Notes: a model not told the origin generated them from the sequence alone. Shown: positions 1 to 12,373, counted from the stretch's first letter. The stretch: 64,000 nt of DNA from Hyposmocoma kahamanoa (GCF_003589595.1 NW_020653726.1:18832042-18896041); one strand, 5' to 3'. Translations and numbers: made by a program.

Positions 1-604
1 TTTTGCCTTTACTCAATCCAATATCCATCTAGATAAATGATACGAAATAGTTTTAAAGATCTATTTTAAGACTTTATTTTAACTATGGTGTGTCATAGGC
101 ATCGAGTATATAACCATAAATAGTGGCGAAATGTCATTTAATTTGTTTGAAAACTATTCTGCCATATCATTACTGTGACAACTGCGCTCCGATTGGCTAG
201 CCCGAGTTCGAAACAATTGACGGGAGTCGTCAAATGTTTCACTTCAAATCGACCAGTTAACTAGAGCTTTGCTATAATGGACGAAAATTGCAAAATTACA
301 TATTTAATATTTAATTACCGATGAAAGGTAAATTACGTTTGTTTTGTAATTAGATGTTTTGTTGTTTTTCCCACACCGCCGAATAGAACAGCATGGCATT
401 GTTAGAGATATTATCTTTATTACAATAAATACGGAATATTTTTTGGAATATACGGAGACGTACACACAGGTCAGTAGTTGGCCTGTCTATATTTCAATGC
501 AAACGAGAGTTGATATTTATAAGAGCTGTATCGTTAATGTGTTACCAGGTATATATGGCCTTTATTTCGTCACAATTTCTGGTTATATACCTGGTTGGAT
601 GGTC
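1..604. other. No recognisable feature
   Basis: AT-rich sequence with no convincing gene. An open frame of about 120 codons runs through it and into the family-D piece that follows, but it has no recognisable domain and its composition matches the AT-rich background. Confidence 0.5.
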
Positions 605-680
605 ATAGGACTTTTTTTTCAGATTTCAGTCGCGCATATATTTTTTCAAACAAACCAACTTTTCGGGCCCCATGATTATG
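605..680 (+). repeat. Family D repeat, partial copy
   Basis: Contains the family core, a T-rich run ending in TTCAAACAAACCAAC followed by a 'gggcccc' block. The same core recurs near 9830, 17760, 26060, 30340, 33780, 50060, 57010 and 61030 on both strands. It is a short dispersed non-coding repeat, probably a MITE or MITE half. Ends are approximate. Confidence 0.5.
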
Positions 681-1497
681 ACTCACTGACTTCTGAAGAC
701 AGTCAACAGAACAAAGTCTGTTAGATCCAACAAAATAGTCTTATTTACCTAAGAACTCGATATGATGTGTCAGATAACCATACCATTTAAGGACTTGAGC
801 CTCAGGTAAGAGAAATCCCAACGACTATCAGAACAAGGCATCATTTTACAAAAGTTGGTTCCTCAAATTCTTTCTACACATACCTCCTCTTTAACGTCTA
901 ATTTGCAAATCATTAGGCTACTAAGGTCATGACTCCCTCACTGTAACTCTGAGTTTGTATTTGTTTTAATAACAGTTCTGGACAAATAGAACAAGAAAGC
1001 TACCATCATCGGTAGTTTCTTACAAGAAACATGTATGCACCCTTATGGAATATTTTTTTATATCATAACTTTTCTAATCTCTTCTTACAGCAATATAGTC
1101 ACGCCCTTAAAATATTCAGAAGGGACAGCCCGGAATATAGCGGCTGGCAACATCTTGGACGAAATTCGCAAACTTGATTATTGAGGGTGGTCAGGGTGGA
1201 CAGAGGGTGGCCAGCTTTACGTGGTCCGTTTTGAGGTTTGTATTACCCGACAACGGTGAAAATAAAGGTATAGGTTAAATAGCAAATGATATTGATGTTA
1301 ATTTCTACCTTATGGTATAAATTGGTATGAAATCTATGACTTCCATAACCAGTTTGACAGATTTGAATACACTCCACTAGTTTGTTGTTATTATTGATAT
1401 AAAAATAGAACAAACGCAAAAAACAAGTAATTGGGGCTATCGCTCTCATAACTGAGCTATGGAAAGAGTTAGCAGACCTTACGAATTTCTCTACATG
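681..1497. other. No recognisable feature
   Basis: Non-coding AT-rich sequence; I see no gene, RNA or repeat family that recurs elsewhere in the window. Confidence 0.4.
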
Positions 1498-1574
1498 TTT
1501 ATGGTTCAAGAACCATAAACCTTCAAGTTCAAGAAACATGAAACCAAAAACAGATCAAGATCTGTTTTTGGTTT
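1498..1574. repeat. Two adjacent near-perfect palindromes
   Basis: Two hairpins lie 21 bp apart. The first has 10-bp perfect arms at 1498-1507 and 1510-1519. The second has 16-bp perfect arms at 1541-1556 and 1559-1574. Both are separated only by the dinucleotide AA, and the central TCAAGA is shared. Function is unknown. Confidence 0.8.
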
Positions 1575-2907
1575 TAACGCTTATAATAAAGATTTTGAAA
1601 ACACTGATTTCCCTTTTACGCTTGTAGAAAGCGTGGCTAAATATCAGAACTCTCTTTTTAAACAAAATAGACGCAAGCTTGGTCACATCTTACTTAAATA
1701 ATCTAGAATATTAATTATCATGAAGTATTGTTTAAAATACGAGTGAAGTATTTTTTATCATTTCACGACAGTATGCTTGAATACAAATGTCAAAAAGGGT
1801 TAGGTGAAAAAAAAATCTTGCTGTTTTAACTTATTTCGTCGTACGTTGTCCATAAAAAGCAAAATCCCCGCGGACTCGTCTTCTCCTCTTTAATTTCGAA
1901 TCATCCCTCTCTCTTGCACACTCCTTCCCTCTCACACCCGCATTTAGATACATTCACCCATTAGATAAATTATAATAATGCATGCATTTAGATCTAGCAA
2001 TCACACACAAATTTGCCACCGAAATTGGGCGCAGAAAATTAGCTTGAATTTAACCCTGACCTAGTATGGTAAACCTTCGTCTAAAAAATGCCTACTCACT
2101 CTAGCCTTAAATAGCCCTAAATTGCACTTTTCTTGAAACACAGATAGTGTTCTCCGGTCCTTTGTTGTACGCATTGTAAAGGAGGAAGTAAAGCGCTTGT
2201 GCCAATGGGTGGTATCTTTATGAAATAACGTTGAAGTGTTCCGGACTTTTCAGTTAACTGAAAAAGGAACGGTGTAAGGTATCTGTCGAAATATTATTTT
2301 AAAAATATGCTAGAGTTGTTTTCGTTGAAAATTTGTTCGTAGGCTTGTCCCTCCTCCCCTCACCTCTATATTAATTATTCGGGGTCCGTGAATATTACTT
2401 GTTTTGTTTGTTTTGTTTATTTTTCTCTTTTTTTGTTATTTTATAATGTAGTGTTCTCTGGTTTATCAATTCGTAATTCGCATTATATTATTAAATTATT
2501 TGCGTATAAAATCTTTCAAGAATTAAAGTAAAATTCTTATTAAAGCTAAAACTGTATAATGTAATTTGTAAAATTGCAAAATAATAATAATAATAATTCA
2601 ATTAAAAGTTAAAATAAAAACATTAAAAAATAAGCAGCCTAATAATTAACAAAATAAATAAGAATAAAGCTAACATAAAAAATAATAGAGTCACAACTAA
2701 ATTAATAAATATTTAAACTAATCCAGAGTTCTATTTTTAAGAAAGCAACACTTGTGTACTAGATCAGTGGGTAGGCCAAAAAGGCATGCAAATGCAGTTT
2801 TGTCAAATTTTTACCGCCATGCGACTATATAAATCAATAAATAAATATCAATAAATGTTTCAACAATTTTTTTCGAATTGGTTTAATATGAATTGATAAA
2901 AATAATC
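1575..2907. other. No recognisable gene; AT-rich with ATA microsatellite
   Basis: Very AT-rich from about 2400, with an (ATA)n tract near 2580-2597. An 18-bp perfect palindrome, TTTTCAGTTAACTGAAAA, lies at 2247-2264. A moderately GC-richer pyrimidine-rich patch lies at 1860-1945. No exon can be supported. Confidence 0.5.
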
Positions 2908-3030
2908 TCAGTACAGAGTACTAAAAAAACCGACCTCAAAAGTACGTGGAATTACGTCTATTTGCTAAGTTTTATTGAAATATCCCCTAGTTCGCCACTA
3001 TACAGGACTTGACACTGGAGATAATAATAA
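2908..3030 (+). repeat. Family A MITE-like repeat, truncated copy
   Basis: Begins with the family-A end (CTCAGTACAGAGTACT then ACCGACCTCAAAAGT) and runs about 120 bp through 'ccactatacaggacttg' before breaking off. A near-complete copy in the same orientation begins about 120 bp further on. Confidence 0.75.
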
Positions 3031-3146
3031 TTTTGTAAATTATAATAAAGTCCGTTTTATTTTTATTATAACTATACACTGGTTCATTAACTGCGCACCT
3101 AGGTGTTAATAATCGATCTTTTGTATATAGCTTAGTTGTATAATAT

Positions 3147-3630
3147 AATCTCAGTACAGACTACTAAAAAAACCGACCTCAAAAGTAAGTGGAATTACGT
3201 CTATTTGCTAAGTTTTTTGTTGAAATATCCCCTAGTTCGCCACTATACAGGACTTGACACTGGAGACAATAAAAATAGGTTCTCACTACGAAACTACTCA
3301 AAGTATATTGAGAGAAAAACGCCTTGAATTGAAGAAATAGCAAAATCAAGCATTAAAGTAATTGCTCCTAAATTAAAATTAGGCGCTATTTATACAAATG
3401 AATCTTCATGCGTGAACAGCCACCCTTCGTGGTGAATGATTTTCTTCAAAATGAAATGGGACCACTATGGAAGTACCCCCTTTCCAACAAAAAAAGAATC
3501 ATGAAAATCGGTTCACAAATACCGGAGTTATCGCGTAACATACATACAAAACATACATAAAAAACGCGTAAGATACATAAAAAAACACAGTTGAATTGAG
3601 AACCTCCTCCTTTTTTGAAGTCGGTTAAAA
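3147..3630 (+). mobile_element. Family A MITE-like element, near full length
   Basis: About 480 bp with imperfect terminal inverted repeats: AACCGACCTCAAAAGT near the left end and TTTTTTGAAGTCGGTT at the right. It carries no coding capacity. Other copies lie at 5600, 10827, 26757, 28088, 29151, 45457 and 57098, in both orientations. The structure suggests a non-autonomous DNA transposon of unknown superfamily. Confidence 0.75.
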
Positions 3631-3649
3631 ATTCAATTTTTTTTTATAC

Positions 3650-3835
3650 GAAGAGACGGGACGAACAAGTTGTGTGCCTGGTGTTAAAGGGTACGTCTGT
3701 CGATAACAGGTGCTGTGCCTAACAGGTCCTGTGTGTAATATGATGCTTGACGCTCGAAATAGGTAAGGTAGGCAGTACTTCCCTCGACCGAACTCCTACT
3801 TAAGGAGCTCTGCTCTGCTCTTGCTTTACTGTTTG
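3650..3835 (-). repeat. Family B dispersed repeat, diverged copy
   Basis: On the minus strand it reads the family landmarks 'ggagctc...gtacttccc' and 'gacgaac...gcct', with part of the middle lost. It forms a minus/plus pair with the family B copy at 4478-4645. Confidence 0.7.
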
Positions 3836-4224
3836 TCTTAGCTCTAGTGTTTGTGTGTATCGAACTTCTAAATTATTATTTTACTCATTCCGTCTTCATA
3901 ATATATTTATAGAACTTTTTATGAATCCTGTGCATTTGGTAACGTCAGAGACTAAATTTCTCATAATATTACGTAATCATGAATATTTTATTGAAAAATT
4001 GTTCGTGCCAAAAATTATTTGATTATTTATGAAGGAGCTAATAACAAAAAATAAATATATATGAAGAGGTTGTATTTTCAGGCTTAAAAAGGCTTGGCAA
4101 CGAAATAGTAGGACAGGAAAAAGATTTTAACAAATGTTTAAAAAAATAATAAACACATGTTGCGGTATAAAATATAAATAGGTAGAATATGACGATTATC
4201 ATAATTATAATCCAGATTAATAAT
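3836..4224. other. No recognisable feature
   Basis: AT-rich sequence with no gene or repeat that I can match elsewhere in the window. Confidence 0.4.
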
Positions 4225-4427
4225 TAATAACGCGCACACTCAACAAAGCCCCGCGCTAGGGAAATCCTGTGTCGCGGGTTACAAATTACACCCAAACTAA
4301 TGAGAGAAATAAATGTGGGCCATACAAATATTTCTCCCGGCCCGGGAATCGAACCTGGGGCCTCTGCGTGGAAGTCGACCATGGCATGGGAAGTTCGGCC
4401 ACGAAGGCAGCTAAAGGATTAGAATCA
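4225..4427 (-). mobile_element. tRNA-derived SINE (family S1)
   Basis: Read on the minus strand, the tRNA-like head includes a B box (GGTTCGATTCC). A unique body follows, containing 'ccatacaaatatttctc' on the plus strand, and then a TTA-rich tail. The A-box region is diverged. Family members lie at 10314-10466, 38851-39085 and 61763-61969. Such SINEs are transcribed by RNA polymerase III and mobilised by a partner LINE. Confidence 0.8.
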
Positions 4428-4477
4428 TTAAGCCCCATTTTTTTACGTTCACCACATTGTCGGTAAATTAATAGCAG

Positions 4478-4645
4478 TAAAGCTTCTTGTGATCTTCTGA
4501 AAGCACCTTACTTGTTTCTGTCGCCAAGCAGTAATGTGAACATACGTGATTTCAAGCTCATAGTGGCACTGGAACTGTAATGGACAGGCGTGTCGCTTAT
4601 CACCAGGCATACGACGTGTTCCTGCCGTCACTTGGTATATAAAAA
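4478..4645 (+). repeat. Family B repeat, internally deleted
   Basis: Starts at 'gccaagcagtaatgtga' and ends with 'gtgtcgcttatcaccaggc' and the 'gtcacttggtat' terminus. The central portion is shortened relative to other copies. Non-coding; the minus-strand open frame across it has no domain. Confidence 0.75.
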
Positions 4646-5009
4646 GAAATGTTGATTCATCCATTCTACATTTAATTTAAATTTCTATGTTGAAATAATA
4701 AAGAAAACAGTACACTAAACTAAAGAAATCTACCTTTTACGCGGTTAGTAAAGGGTAGAAACATTAATCAAGGACCGTACCCTAGGACAGCTGCCAAGGT
4801 GGAGGCAACGTTTTCTCCTTGGATAACTAAGATTATTCTTTGAAGTTCTAAGTTACTTATGCTAAACAGGTCCGCAGTTGGTTACTTTCATTTGCTTCGA
4901 TCTTCATGTTTTCCGGTTTGTACAGACAACAGCACATCAAGCTTATATAACACTTTTACACACTTTTATACACACTTTTGTTCGATTATCGCCTCAAGTG
5001 CAACGGATC

Positions 5010-5095
5010 AAGACCCGTAAGTTTGTAAGCGCCCATCACCTTGAGACATAAGTTCACAAGTCCCATGTGCCTGTAATTTCACCAGTAAATGTGTA
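5010..5095 (-). repeat. Family B repeat fragment
   Basis: Central family-B segment only, including 'gagacataag' and 'catgtgcctgtaatttcacc', which matches the reverse complement of the consensus. Both ends are missing. Confidence 0.6.
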
Positions 5096-5214
5096 GCTTG
5101 GTTGTATAGTTGTACAGTCTACCACAAAACATTATCCTATCATCATTTTAAACACATTGCTCTTTCAAAAAAGAGATGTAATAGTATGTAATAGCATACA
5201 TGATGATGTCAACA

Positions 5215-5345
5215 TGCATCCATACACTCAGTTACACATATATTCACTTTTATTCCCACACACAGACAAACAAACGCACAAATACACACACACGCACGCA
5301 GGCTGGAGAAGGAGGGAGGGAGTGATATAGAGGGGGAGTGAAAAA
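5215..5345. repeat. Low-complexity CA-rich then GA-rich tract
   Basis: An interrupted ACAC-rich tract is followed by a purine-rich GGAGGGAGGGAG tract. No coding signal. Confidence 0.7.
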
Positions 5346-5599
5346 GGCAGCACTCTCAACGCATTACCTTATTGTTTACAAAGAGTAGTTATTTTTATAC
5401 ATAAAAATCTGTAACATTTGGAATAATTGTAATACAACCTAGTTCAAAGTCCAGTCTCTCATCCTTAAGTTTATAATATATTTATAATTTATATTTATAA
5501 AAGCTTTCTTATGTGAGAGTCAACAACTACCTTTATTTTATCATGAGATGATTAATGAGTAGCACGGCGTTTTAAAGAGAATAAGACATTATTCTATTT

Positions 5600-6013
5600 T
5601 TAACCGACTTCAAATAAGGAGGAGGTTCTCAATTCTCAATTTTTTTTGTATGTATGTTACGCGATAACTCCGGTATTTGTGAACCGATTTTCATGATTCT
5701 TTTTTGTTGGAAAGGGGGTACTTCCATTGAGGCTCCATTTCATTTTTAAGAAAAAGGTGGCTGTTCTCGAATTAAGATTCATTTTTATAAATTTTTATAA
5801 GGAGCAATAATATTAATGGTTGATTTTGCTATTTCTCCAATTCAAGGCGTTTTTCTCTCAATATACTTTGAGTGGTGAGATCCGATTTTTATTATCTCCA
5901 GTGCCAAGTCCTGTATAGTGGCGAACTAGGGGATATTGTAATAAAACTTAGCAAATAGACGTAATTCCACGTACTTTTAAGGTCGGTCTTTTTAGTACAG
6001 AGTACTGAGATTA
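5600..6013 (-). mobile_element. Family A MITE-like element
   Basis: Inverted copy of family A, starting with AACCGACTTCAAA and ending at the paired motif 'agtacagagtact'. It shows small indels but all family landmarks, about 410 bp. Confidence 0.75.
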
Positions 6014-6829
6014 TAATATCCCGTCACGTGCCCAAACTCTGATAGATAAGAAAAAAAAGTCTCATAAATTGCTGTTACTTTTTGCTATAATTTACAAGCT
6101 TACCAACATTTAAAATTAACAAAAATGTTATGTAATGTGTTATATAATATTAATGTGTTATGCTCCACTTAAATAAAGAAAGAAAAACCATGCAACATAA
6201 CAAAATTTGTTAACATCCAAATAGTACTAATTACATTTCTAAACTTAAAAAGGTTTATGAAATGAAAGCCCTTCCTTAACATTGACGTAACTTCACGTTT
6301 ATAAAAAAGAAGTCAACAACACTTGTTTCGGTGCCTTCATTATGAAAATTAAAAAAGAAAAGAAAATAAATCTCGTACATTATAATAAAGGTTGAGAAAA
6401 ACCGTGACTTTTTTCGTCTTTTTACGGTCGTCCAGTACTCAGCCTAATGAATGCAAATTGCATCAAGCTACGACACACGTTTTCCATAAAATGTCTAATT
6501 TCAAACAGGTTTACTTGTATTATTAAATTTGCGAATTATGTTTATTAAACTTGACTCGTTTTGAATATTTTCTACTCCCTTTGAGGGGCATTTCTTATCA
6601 GAACAGGTTATATTATGAAAATGTATTCTGATTTTGAAATGATTCAAGCCGTTCATAACAATATAAAAAAAGTTCATATATTAGTCTAGTGACATCAATA
6701 AAATAATGTCAAATAACTTTATATTTAGTCAAAATTATCAATTTTCAATTATTAATAGATTAAGTTCTGCATACGAAGTCCGTACATACGTGAGCTTATC
6801 CATGTTAGTACTGCTAGAGTAGTTTACTT
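6014..6829. other. No recognisable gene
   Basis: AT-rich. The segment near 6150-6185 ends in 'aataaagaaagaaa', which resembles the A-rich 3' tail of a retrotransposed copy, but I cannot define an element. Confidence 0.4.
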
Positions 6830-6839
6830 TAGTTGCTTT

Positions 6840-7460
6840 CATAGTATAATGTCCTACGGGATTCTGATGTGGGGTAAAGCGGCATATATTTGTGTTGCAA
6901 AAACGAGCGATTCGTCGAGTACCGTTTAGGTGCTCGAGTTTCTTTCAGAGAAACGTTTAAGGAGACTGGTCTCATGACTGTGGCATCACAGTAAATTTAC
7001 TCAAATATTTTTTATGCCATACATAATATTAACCTTAGAACGAAGTCCGAACTCGTGGTATCACGATTTCGTTTAACTAAGGTAGTTAAGCGATTCTTTT
7101 ATACGAACTGTATACGTTTTTACAATAAAATTCCGGAGCATATATTAAGATTACCAGTTCCTAAGTTTAAGGCTTACATTAAAAGTATTTTAATAGAAAC
7201 TTCATAGTACAAAATTGTAGACTACGGGTTAGATAAAGATGTATGGAAAGACAACATGAGTCTAGATTCCATACAAATATGATTCAAAGATTCTATAGCA
7301 TTTAAGTTTATTTGAAAAGACGAATCCCTTGAGTTTCTTGTTTTTCTTAGAGAAGTCGGCGCAGTGAACGAGCAGTAGCTTAAAAAAGCGACGTTTTCAA
7401 GTTTTAACCTAAGGAATAAATGATTATTAGACTTTGACTTGACTTTGACTTCTATACTTC
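6840..7460 (+). pseudogene. Degraded LINE 3' end (Jockey/CR1-like), C-terminus plus 3' UTR
   Basis: Reading the plus strand from 'tcctacgggattctgatgtgggg' gives the Y-G-I-L-M-W-G motif found downstream of the reverse transcriptase in Jockey/CR1-like LINEs. The frame is broken by several indels. The 3' untranslated part ends near 7450 in repeats of ACTTTG, matching the copy at 12374-13035 on the other strand. 5'-truncated and dead. Confidence 0.75.
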
Positions 7461-9044
7461 TATCAATAAACAACTAATCCATTCCCCTGATCGTTTTCGG
7501 CTTCAGCAAATGCTTTAACTCCGCTGTCAGTGGCACTCGTGTGCTCTCACGTGCCTCAACTGGTTTATTAGTTATTATTAAAAACCGGTACGCACAGGGG
7601 AATGTGAGTGTACCATTAATGAAGGGCCAGCGCATATCGATGGATGGCAAGGTAGATGAAATAAAATTTATCAATATATACTATATGCTATAACATTTAA
7701 AATAAGGTATAAATTTCAATGCTCGTAGACGCATATATAAATACGCCGCGATGCTCCGAGATCGGTATAAAGAGCATTGTAATTTATACTTTATTCCAAT
7801 TGTAATAGCATAACATAAACATTGCTAAATTTAAAATTACCGGTTTGCGCTGACCCGTAGTTGATAGCCGCAGGTGGTCGGGTTTTCAGCTCGCCACGTC
7901 TGACGTCTAACACAATTCGTCGACTGGTTTCAAATTGTGATATTAGAACTTAGAAAAGAAAGAAAGAACTATAGACCCGATCAAGAATACATGAAAAATT
8001 AACAAACGCACGTATAAAATGAATGAACGAAATATTCTTTTTTGCACATCAAACTACAGGTGAAACATAAAAGAGTAAGTTAAATATGAAATAGAAAGAT
8101 AGTGTAAAACATGCGATAAAAGTTAGAATTCCAAATATTCAAATACTAATTGTTGGCAAATAGCCATTGAACATCCAACAGTGAACATTTACGTCCGAAT
8201 GTCGACATCGATTGAAACATACACAAGTTTCTAAATAAAAGAACACGAACCCACTGTCCATAGTTTGCGTCTGTCAATCCGTCAGCTTGCTATATGCGGC
8301 GTGCTTCGAAAAGGGTTACAAGAAATATTTTAAAACATGTGTAAACAGAGAGAGGAAAGACAGATCTCGACGTACACATACATCTCAGACTAAAAAGGCC
8401 ATGCCAAAAGTATCACGGATAATCGAGCTCAAATGACAATACTGATGCGAGGGAAGATGGCTAAAGAGATTTTTCAGGAACATAATGCAGTCTACCCCAA
8501 TAATATATGTATGTGCGTTAAGAGAAAGCCGGAAATACCAACTTGATGATAATCTAACTTTTAGGAATCAAGTAACAAAGAATAAAAACGAATCTAATGA
8601 ACCAAAAACATAAACAGGTGCAAACGTGACGATCCAAACTTTTAATAAGACATTCTTTATCCGCTCTAAGCAGTCTAATGATTCACTGAAAGGAGAATTA
8701 GTGTTTTGTGCCACATTGTCCTGAAGACTGTACAACAATGTATAAAGCTTCATAGAATAGTGTCACCTTGAGAAACTAGTGAGTTAATTAAACTTTATCT
8801 TCGTTAGATTGATGATACACACAGTGTTTGAAGTACTATCTGTTAGATTAAGCAACAATGTCTTTAGAGACAATATTTAGACACATTGAACATCACTAAA
8901 TTTGCTGAGTCTGATGACCCATCAATATGTGTTTCCGTAGAACATACTGTCCGTAAGACCAGGTAGCAATATTTTTAGTAGTGATTTATAGTTTTTTTAT
9001 AATACGAACAGATAAAAACTGTTTTTGTTCATGAAACCCAGTAA
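7461..9044. other. No recognisable gene
   Basis: About 1.6 kb without a supported gene or named repeat. Short open frames here are AT-rich and have no domain signature. Confidence 0.4.
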
Positions 9045-9256
9045 GGGGACGAACAAGTCGTACACCTAGTGGTAATGGGCACGTCAGTCCATAACACTTG
9101 CAGTGCTTTAAGTTGCAAAGATCTGTGGGGCAATTCTACTGCGCCTGCCACATTGAAAAATGTAGTAATGCTCATATTACTGCTTGGCGGCAGAAATAGG
9201 TAAGGCGGCAGTACTTCTCTGGACGACTCTTCCACAAGGAGCTCTACTGCTGCTAC
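9045..9256 (-). repeat. Family B repeat
   Basis: Near full-length minus-strand copy, from 'acgaacaagtcg' through 'tactgcttggcggcagaaat' to 'ggagctctactgctgc'. The minus-strand open frame spanning it is a translation of the repeat, not a gene. Confidence 0.8.
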
Positions 9257-9764
9257 AGTAAGGAATATATTGGCAAAAACCCAAATGTCGCTTTTCTTAA
9301 AAATACTATAGCAAAATTTCTTACACACGCAATCGGCAAATGTGCAAACTTTCATTGCGAATAAAATCTGTTTAACGTGACGAAAAGTATTCTCACCATA
9401 CCTCTGTGTTTACGGCATAATAAAGATGCATGGCCACAAAACCGAAAAGAACTAAGTGAAGACATTGCTGATAAAATTAAGACAGAACTCTCTGATTTGT
9501 CCAAAGTGACCAAGGACTTTATTAAATTTCAAAATTGTTCAAATAGCACAGCGGTATATCCCATGACTTAGTACAACGACGTTCGTGAGAACTAAAACCC
9601 TCCCAAGCAAGAAGAGAAAAGCTGATACGGATTAAAGTTTGAATATGTACGAGAGTTAGTTCGGCTACATTGTTAAATATTTCTCTGTCTGGATGCTTTT
9701 CAGCCCTAGTCACGACGACACAGAGTTATAAAGTAGATCATGATAATAATGAAGTGAGCAAAGC
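9257..9764. other. No recognisable feature
   Basis: A 64-codon open frame at 9377-9571 has no known domain. I see nothing else that can be supported. Confidence 0.35.
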
Positions 9765-9845
9765 GCCTATACATTGAAATTTAATGTGTTTTTTTCGGAT
9801 CTAAAATGGTGTATATTTATTTATTCAAACAAACCAACGCAACTG
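9765..9845 (+). repeat. Family D repeat, partial copy
   Basis: Contains 'tttttttcggatct' followed by 'ttcaaacaaaccaacg', the family-D core. No coding capacity. Confidence 0.55.
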
Positions 9846-10313
9846 ACTGAGAGACTGATATTAAAAATAAGGTGGTTACATAGTATGATAAGACAAGTAT
9901 GGTAACCAATACAAACTTACCAATGGGTCTCGTATATACGAGAATGTACACATGTAAACGCTCGCCGCGCGCCGTATACGGATCTCAAAATCTCGCTGTT
10001 GTTGCATAGAACGGGTTGTCCCACGCGCCAGTAATAATAGAATTGAAGCAGTCACTTGATGTTTAAAAAATTACGTCAAATAGTAAACGTATTGCTGTGT
10101 TTGCGTTAATTTAGAACTGTTCATAGCCTCCTAAATCTGACGAATGACACCAAGCGCTCACTACGAGGAAAAAGGAACCTTTCAGAGAGATGAAAATAAT
10201 GTTGCCCGCCGTGTACAGTCGTGCGGAGCCGAATGCTCATAAATGAAAGACTTGTATGACTGCCTGCGCCGACGTAGATGCACTCAGCGGTAGGCACTTG
10301 TCGCGTAATCTTC
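9846..10313. other. No recognisable feature
   Basis: Includes a GC-richer patch around 9955-10030 with several CG dinucleotides, but no open frame or motif that I can support. Confidence 0.35.
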
Positions 10314-10466
10314 TGTCACGGGTGCTATGGACATAGACAACCACAAATTATACCCAAGCTTACGATAGAATAAATGTAGGTCATATAAATATTTCTCCGG
10401 CCCGGGAATCGAAATCGGGACCTCTGAGTGGCAGACCAACATGATAACTGTTCAACCACGGAGGAA
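10314..10466 (-). mobile_element. tRNA-derived SINE (family S1), diverged
   Basis: Minus-strand copy of S1 with the 'gcccgggaatcgaa' B-box region and 'aaccacggaggaag' head. The far (3') end is truncated. Several substitutions show it is older than the copies at 38851 and 61763. Confidence 0.75.
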
Positions 10467-10826
10467 GTTTAAAAAGAGAAGAGGACTAAGCGTCCTTTGC
10501 ATTAATATTAGACAGTTAAGCATTGGTAGATTTAAATAAATATACGTCTTTTTAGGTACGAAATATTAGTATCATTTTCCAATGTACAGTAATCGCAAAA
10601 ACCTAGGAACTTAAAAGTACCCATAGTAAGACTTGAGAAACTATTTCTTTTGCTGTAGAAAAACAGCAGAGAGCATTGGGTAACAAACGCACAACGCCGT
10701 TTTGGAACGGCGATGGCGGGTTATTGAATTTTTTGTAGCCGAAGAAGGACTTTCATATTACTACACGTATTTTTTTCAAATTCTTAAGTTTTCGCTATTG
10801 TTTTACATAGGAAATTAAACTATTTT
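10467..10826. other. No gene; possible family D remnant at its right end
   Basis: The last 60 bases ('ttcgctattgttttacatagg' region) resemble the family-D flank seen near 56945. The rest is unassigned. Confidence 0.35.
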
Positions 10827-11078
10827 TAACCGACTTGGAAAAAGGAGGAGGCTCTAAATTCGACTGTATTTTTTCATGTATGTAATACGATTACTAAGAC
10901 ATTTGCGAACCTTTTTGTTGGAAAGATGTACTCCATTATTGGTTCCATTTAAATTTCCACTTCTATGGGTAGCAAACTAGGGGATGAATCCTGTTTCGCG
11001 CCCTTTCCGTTAACCGATTTCAATAAAATTTGGCAAATAGAAGTTATGCCGCGAACTTTTGAGGTCGGTTTTTTTTAA
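10827..11078 (-). mobile_element. Family A MITE-like element, internally deleted
   Basis: Both ends are recognisable (AACCGACTTGGAAAAAGG at left, GAGGTCGGTTTTTTT at right) but the interior has lost about 200 bp relative to the copy at 3147. Confidence 0.7.
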
Positions 11079-11099
11079 TAACTTCTGGATGTTAATAGC

Positions 11100-11185
11100 G
11101 TACATTTGATTTTTTTCAAACAAATCAAAGTTACGAAGCTTTTACAGTCATCCCGTTGGTTTGTTTGAAAATAATTTCATTTCAA
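11100..11185. repeat. Family D fold-back fragment
   Basis: A plus-strand half ('ttcaaacaaatcaaagttacg') is followed by an inverted half ('cgttggtttgtttgaaaat'). Together they make an imperfect inverted repeat of the family-D core. Confidence 0.5.
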
Positions 11186-11844
11186 ACAGACCTTGCTGAA
11201 ACAGAAATTTCCATCATAAATCCAACTACTACCGTCACTAAACGAAAAACTCATATTTCGGAAAATGGCCATTTATATTTCTGAAAGTGAGATAAAATTT
11301 GAAAAAAATCTTTGGTATGCAAAAATAACACTTTAAATTGTCAAAGTGATATTGTTAGTAGAGCGGACCTAAACATTTTCCATGAAGAAGATCGTGCCCA
11401 GTAAGATCTATTTTTACATATTGTCACAAAACTAATTAATAAAAAAATAACTGACCAGATTTTCGGAAACACGTTTACTAGTGTTCTTTTAAATGTGCCG
11501 TTGTGTGTGACATCGTTCCGTGTGAGATTCAAAAAATATTTTATACACTTTGCGCGCTCAATCATTTGAACTATGAACATTTTTGTTCATCATCAAAGTA
11601 CAGAAACAAACTAGCTAGGTATTCGTGGAACAATTCGCGATAAGTTCCTTCTCGGACGTTAAAAATGCCATACATTATTTATAGGGGTGATATATTGCGG
11701 GAGTTACTTTGCAGACATGAAGAAGTTCGGGTTTTAGTGCCGATTGTAGTAATGATACTTGAACAGAATTGCTAAGTATGTTTAGCTCTATTTTTGGCAA
11801 ATAAAAAACGAAGACTACCTAGTCTTATACCTATAAAATAGAAG
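11186..11844. other. No recognisable feature
   Basis: AT-rich non-coding sequence. The minus-strand open frame at 11341-11580 has no domain. Confidence 0.35.
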
Positions 11845-12128
11845 CAGAAGAGCTACAGGAGTTGGTCCAGGGAAGTACTGCTACCTTACCTAATTCTGCC
11901 GCCAAGCAGAAATGTGAGCGCTGGTTTCAGATTTTGAAGGGTAAGGTTGCTGGTGATATTATAAGCACATGTGACTTATTAAGTTATGTCTCTGGATGAT
12001 GGGAGCAGTGGCAGTGCCCCTCAGATCTTTGCTATTTAAAACTATGAGTGGTAATACAATTGCTATAGACAGTCGTGTGTCGCTTATTATCAGGCGTACG
12101 ATTTATTCGTCTCGCGTCATTTGGTATC
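11845..12128 (+). repeat. Family B repeat, near full length
   Basis: Contains, in order, 'agagct', 'gtccagggaagtactgc', 'gccgccaagcagaaatgtg', 'atgtctctgg', 'gcagtggcagtgcccctcag', 'gtgtcgcttat' and the 'gtcatttggtat' end. About 280 bp, non-coding. Confidence 0.8.
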
Positions 12129-12373
12129 ACAAAACAAGCCATGAAACATGAGTGTGTGCGTTATTATTATTATGCATTATTATTATAAGTAAATAGTCAA
12201 TATGTCGTAATACAAATTGCGGTAAGGTATGTTTGAGCCCATGAAACTATTAAAGGCATTTTTGGGAAAAGATTGGGAGGTATTCTCTAAACTACTTTCG
12301 CGCTTGGCTATGCCCAAAAAGAAGAAAATACAAACGTCAATTTAGACGGTCATTGAGACGAAAAATTTATACA
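12129..12373. other. No gene; ATT microsatellite
   Basis: An interrupted (ATT/TTA)n tract lies at about 12160-12190. Otherwise unassigned. Confidence 0.5.
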
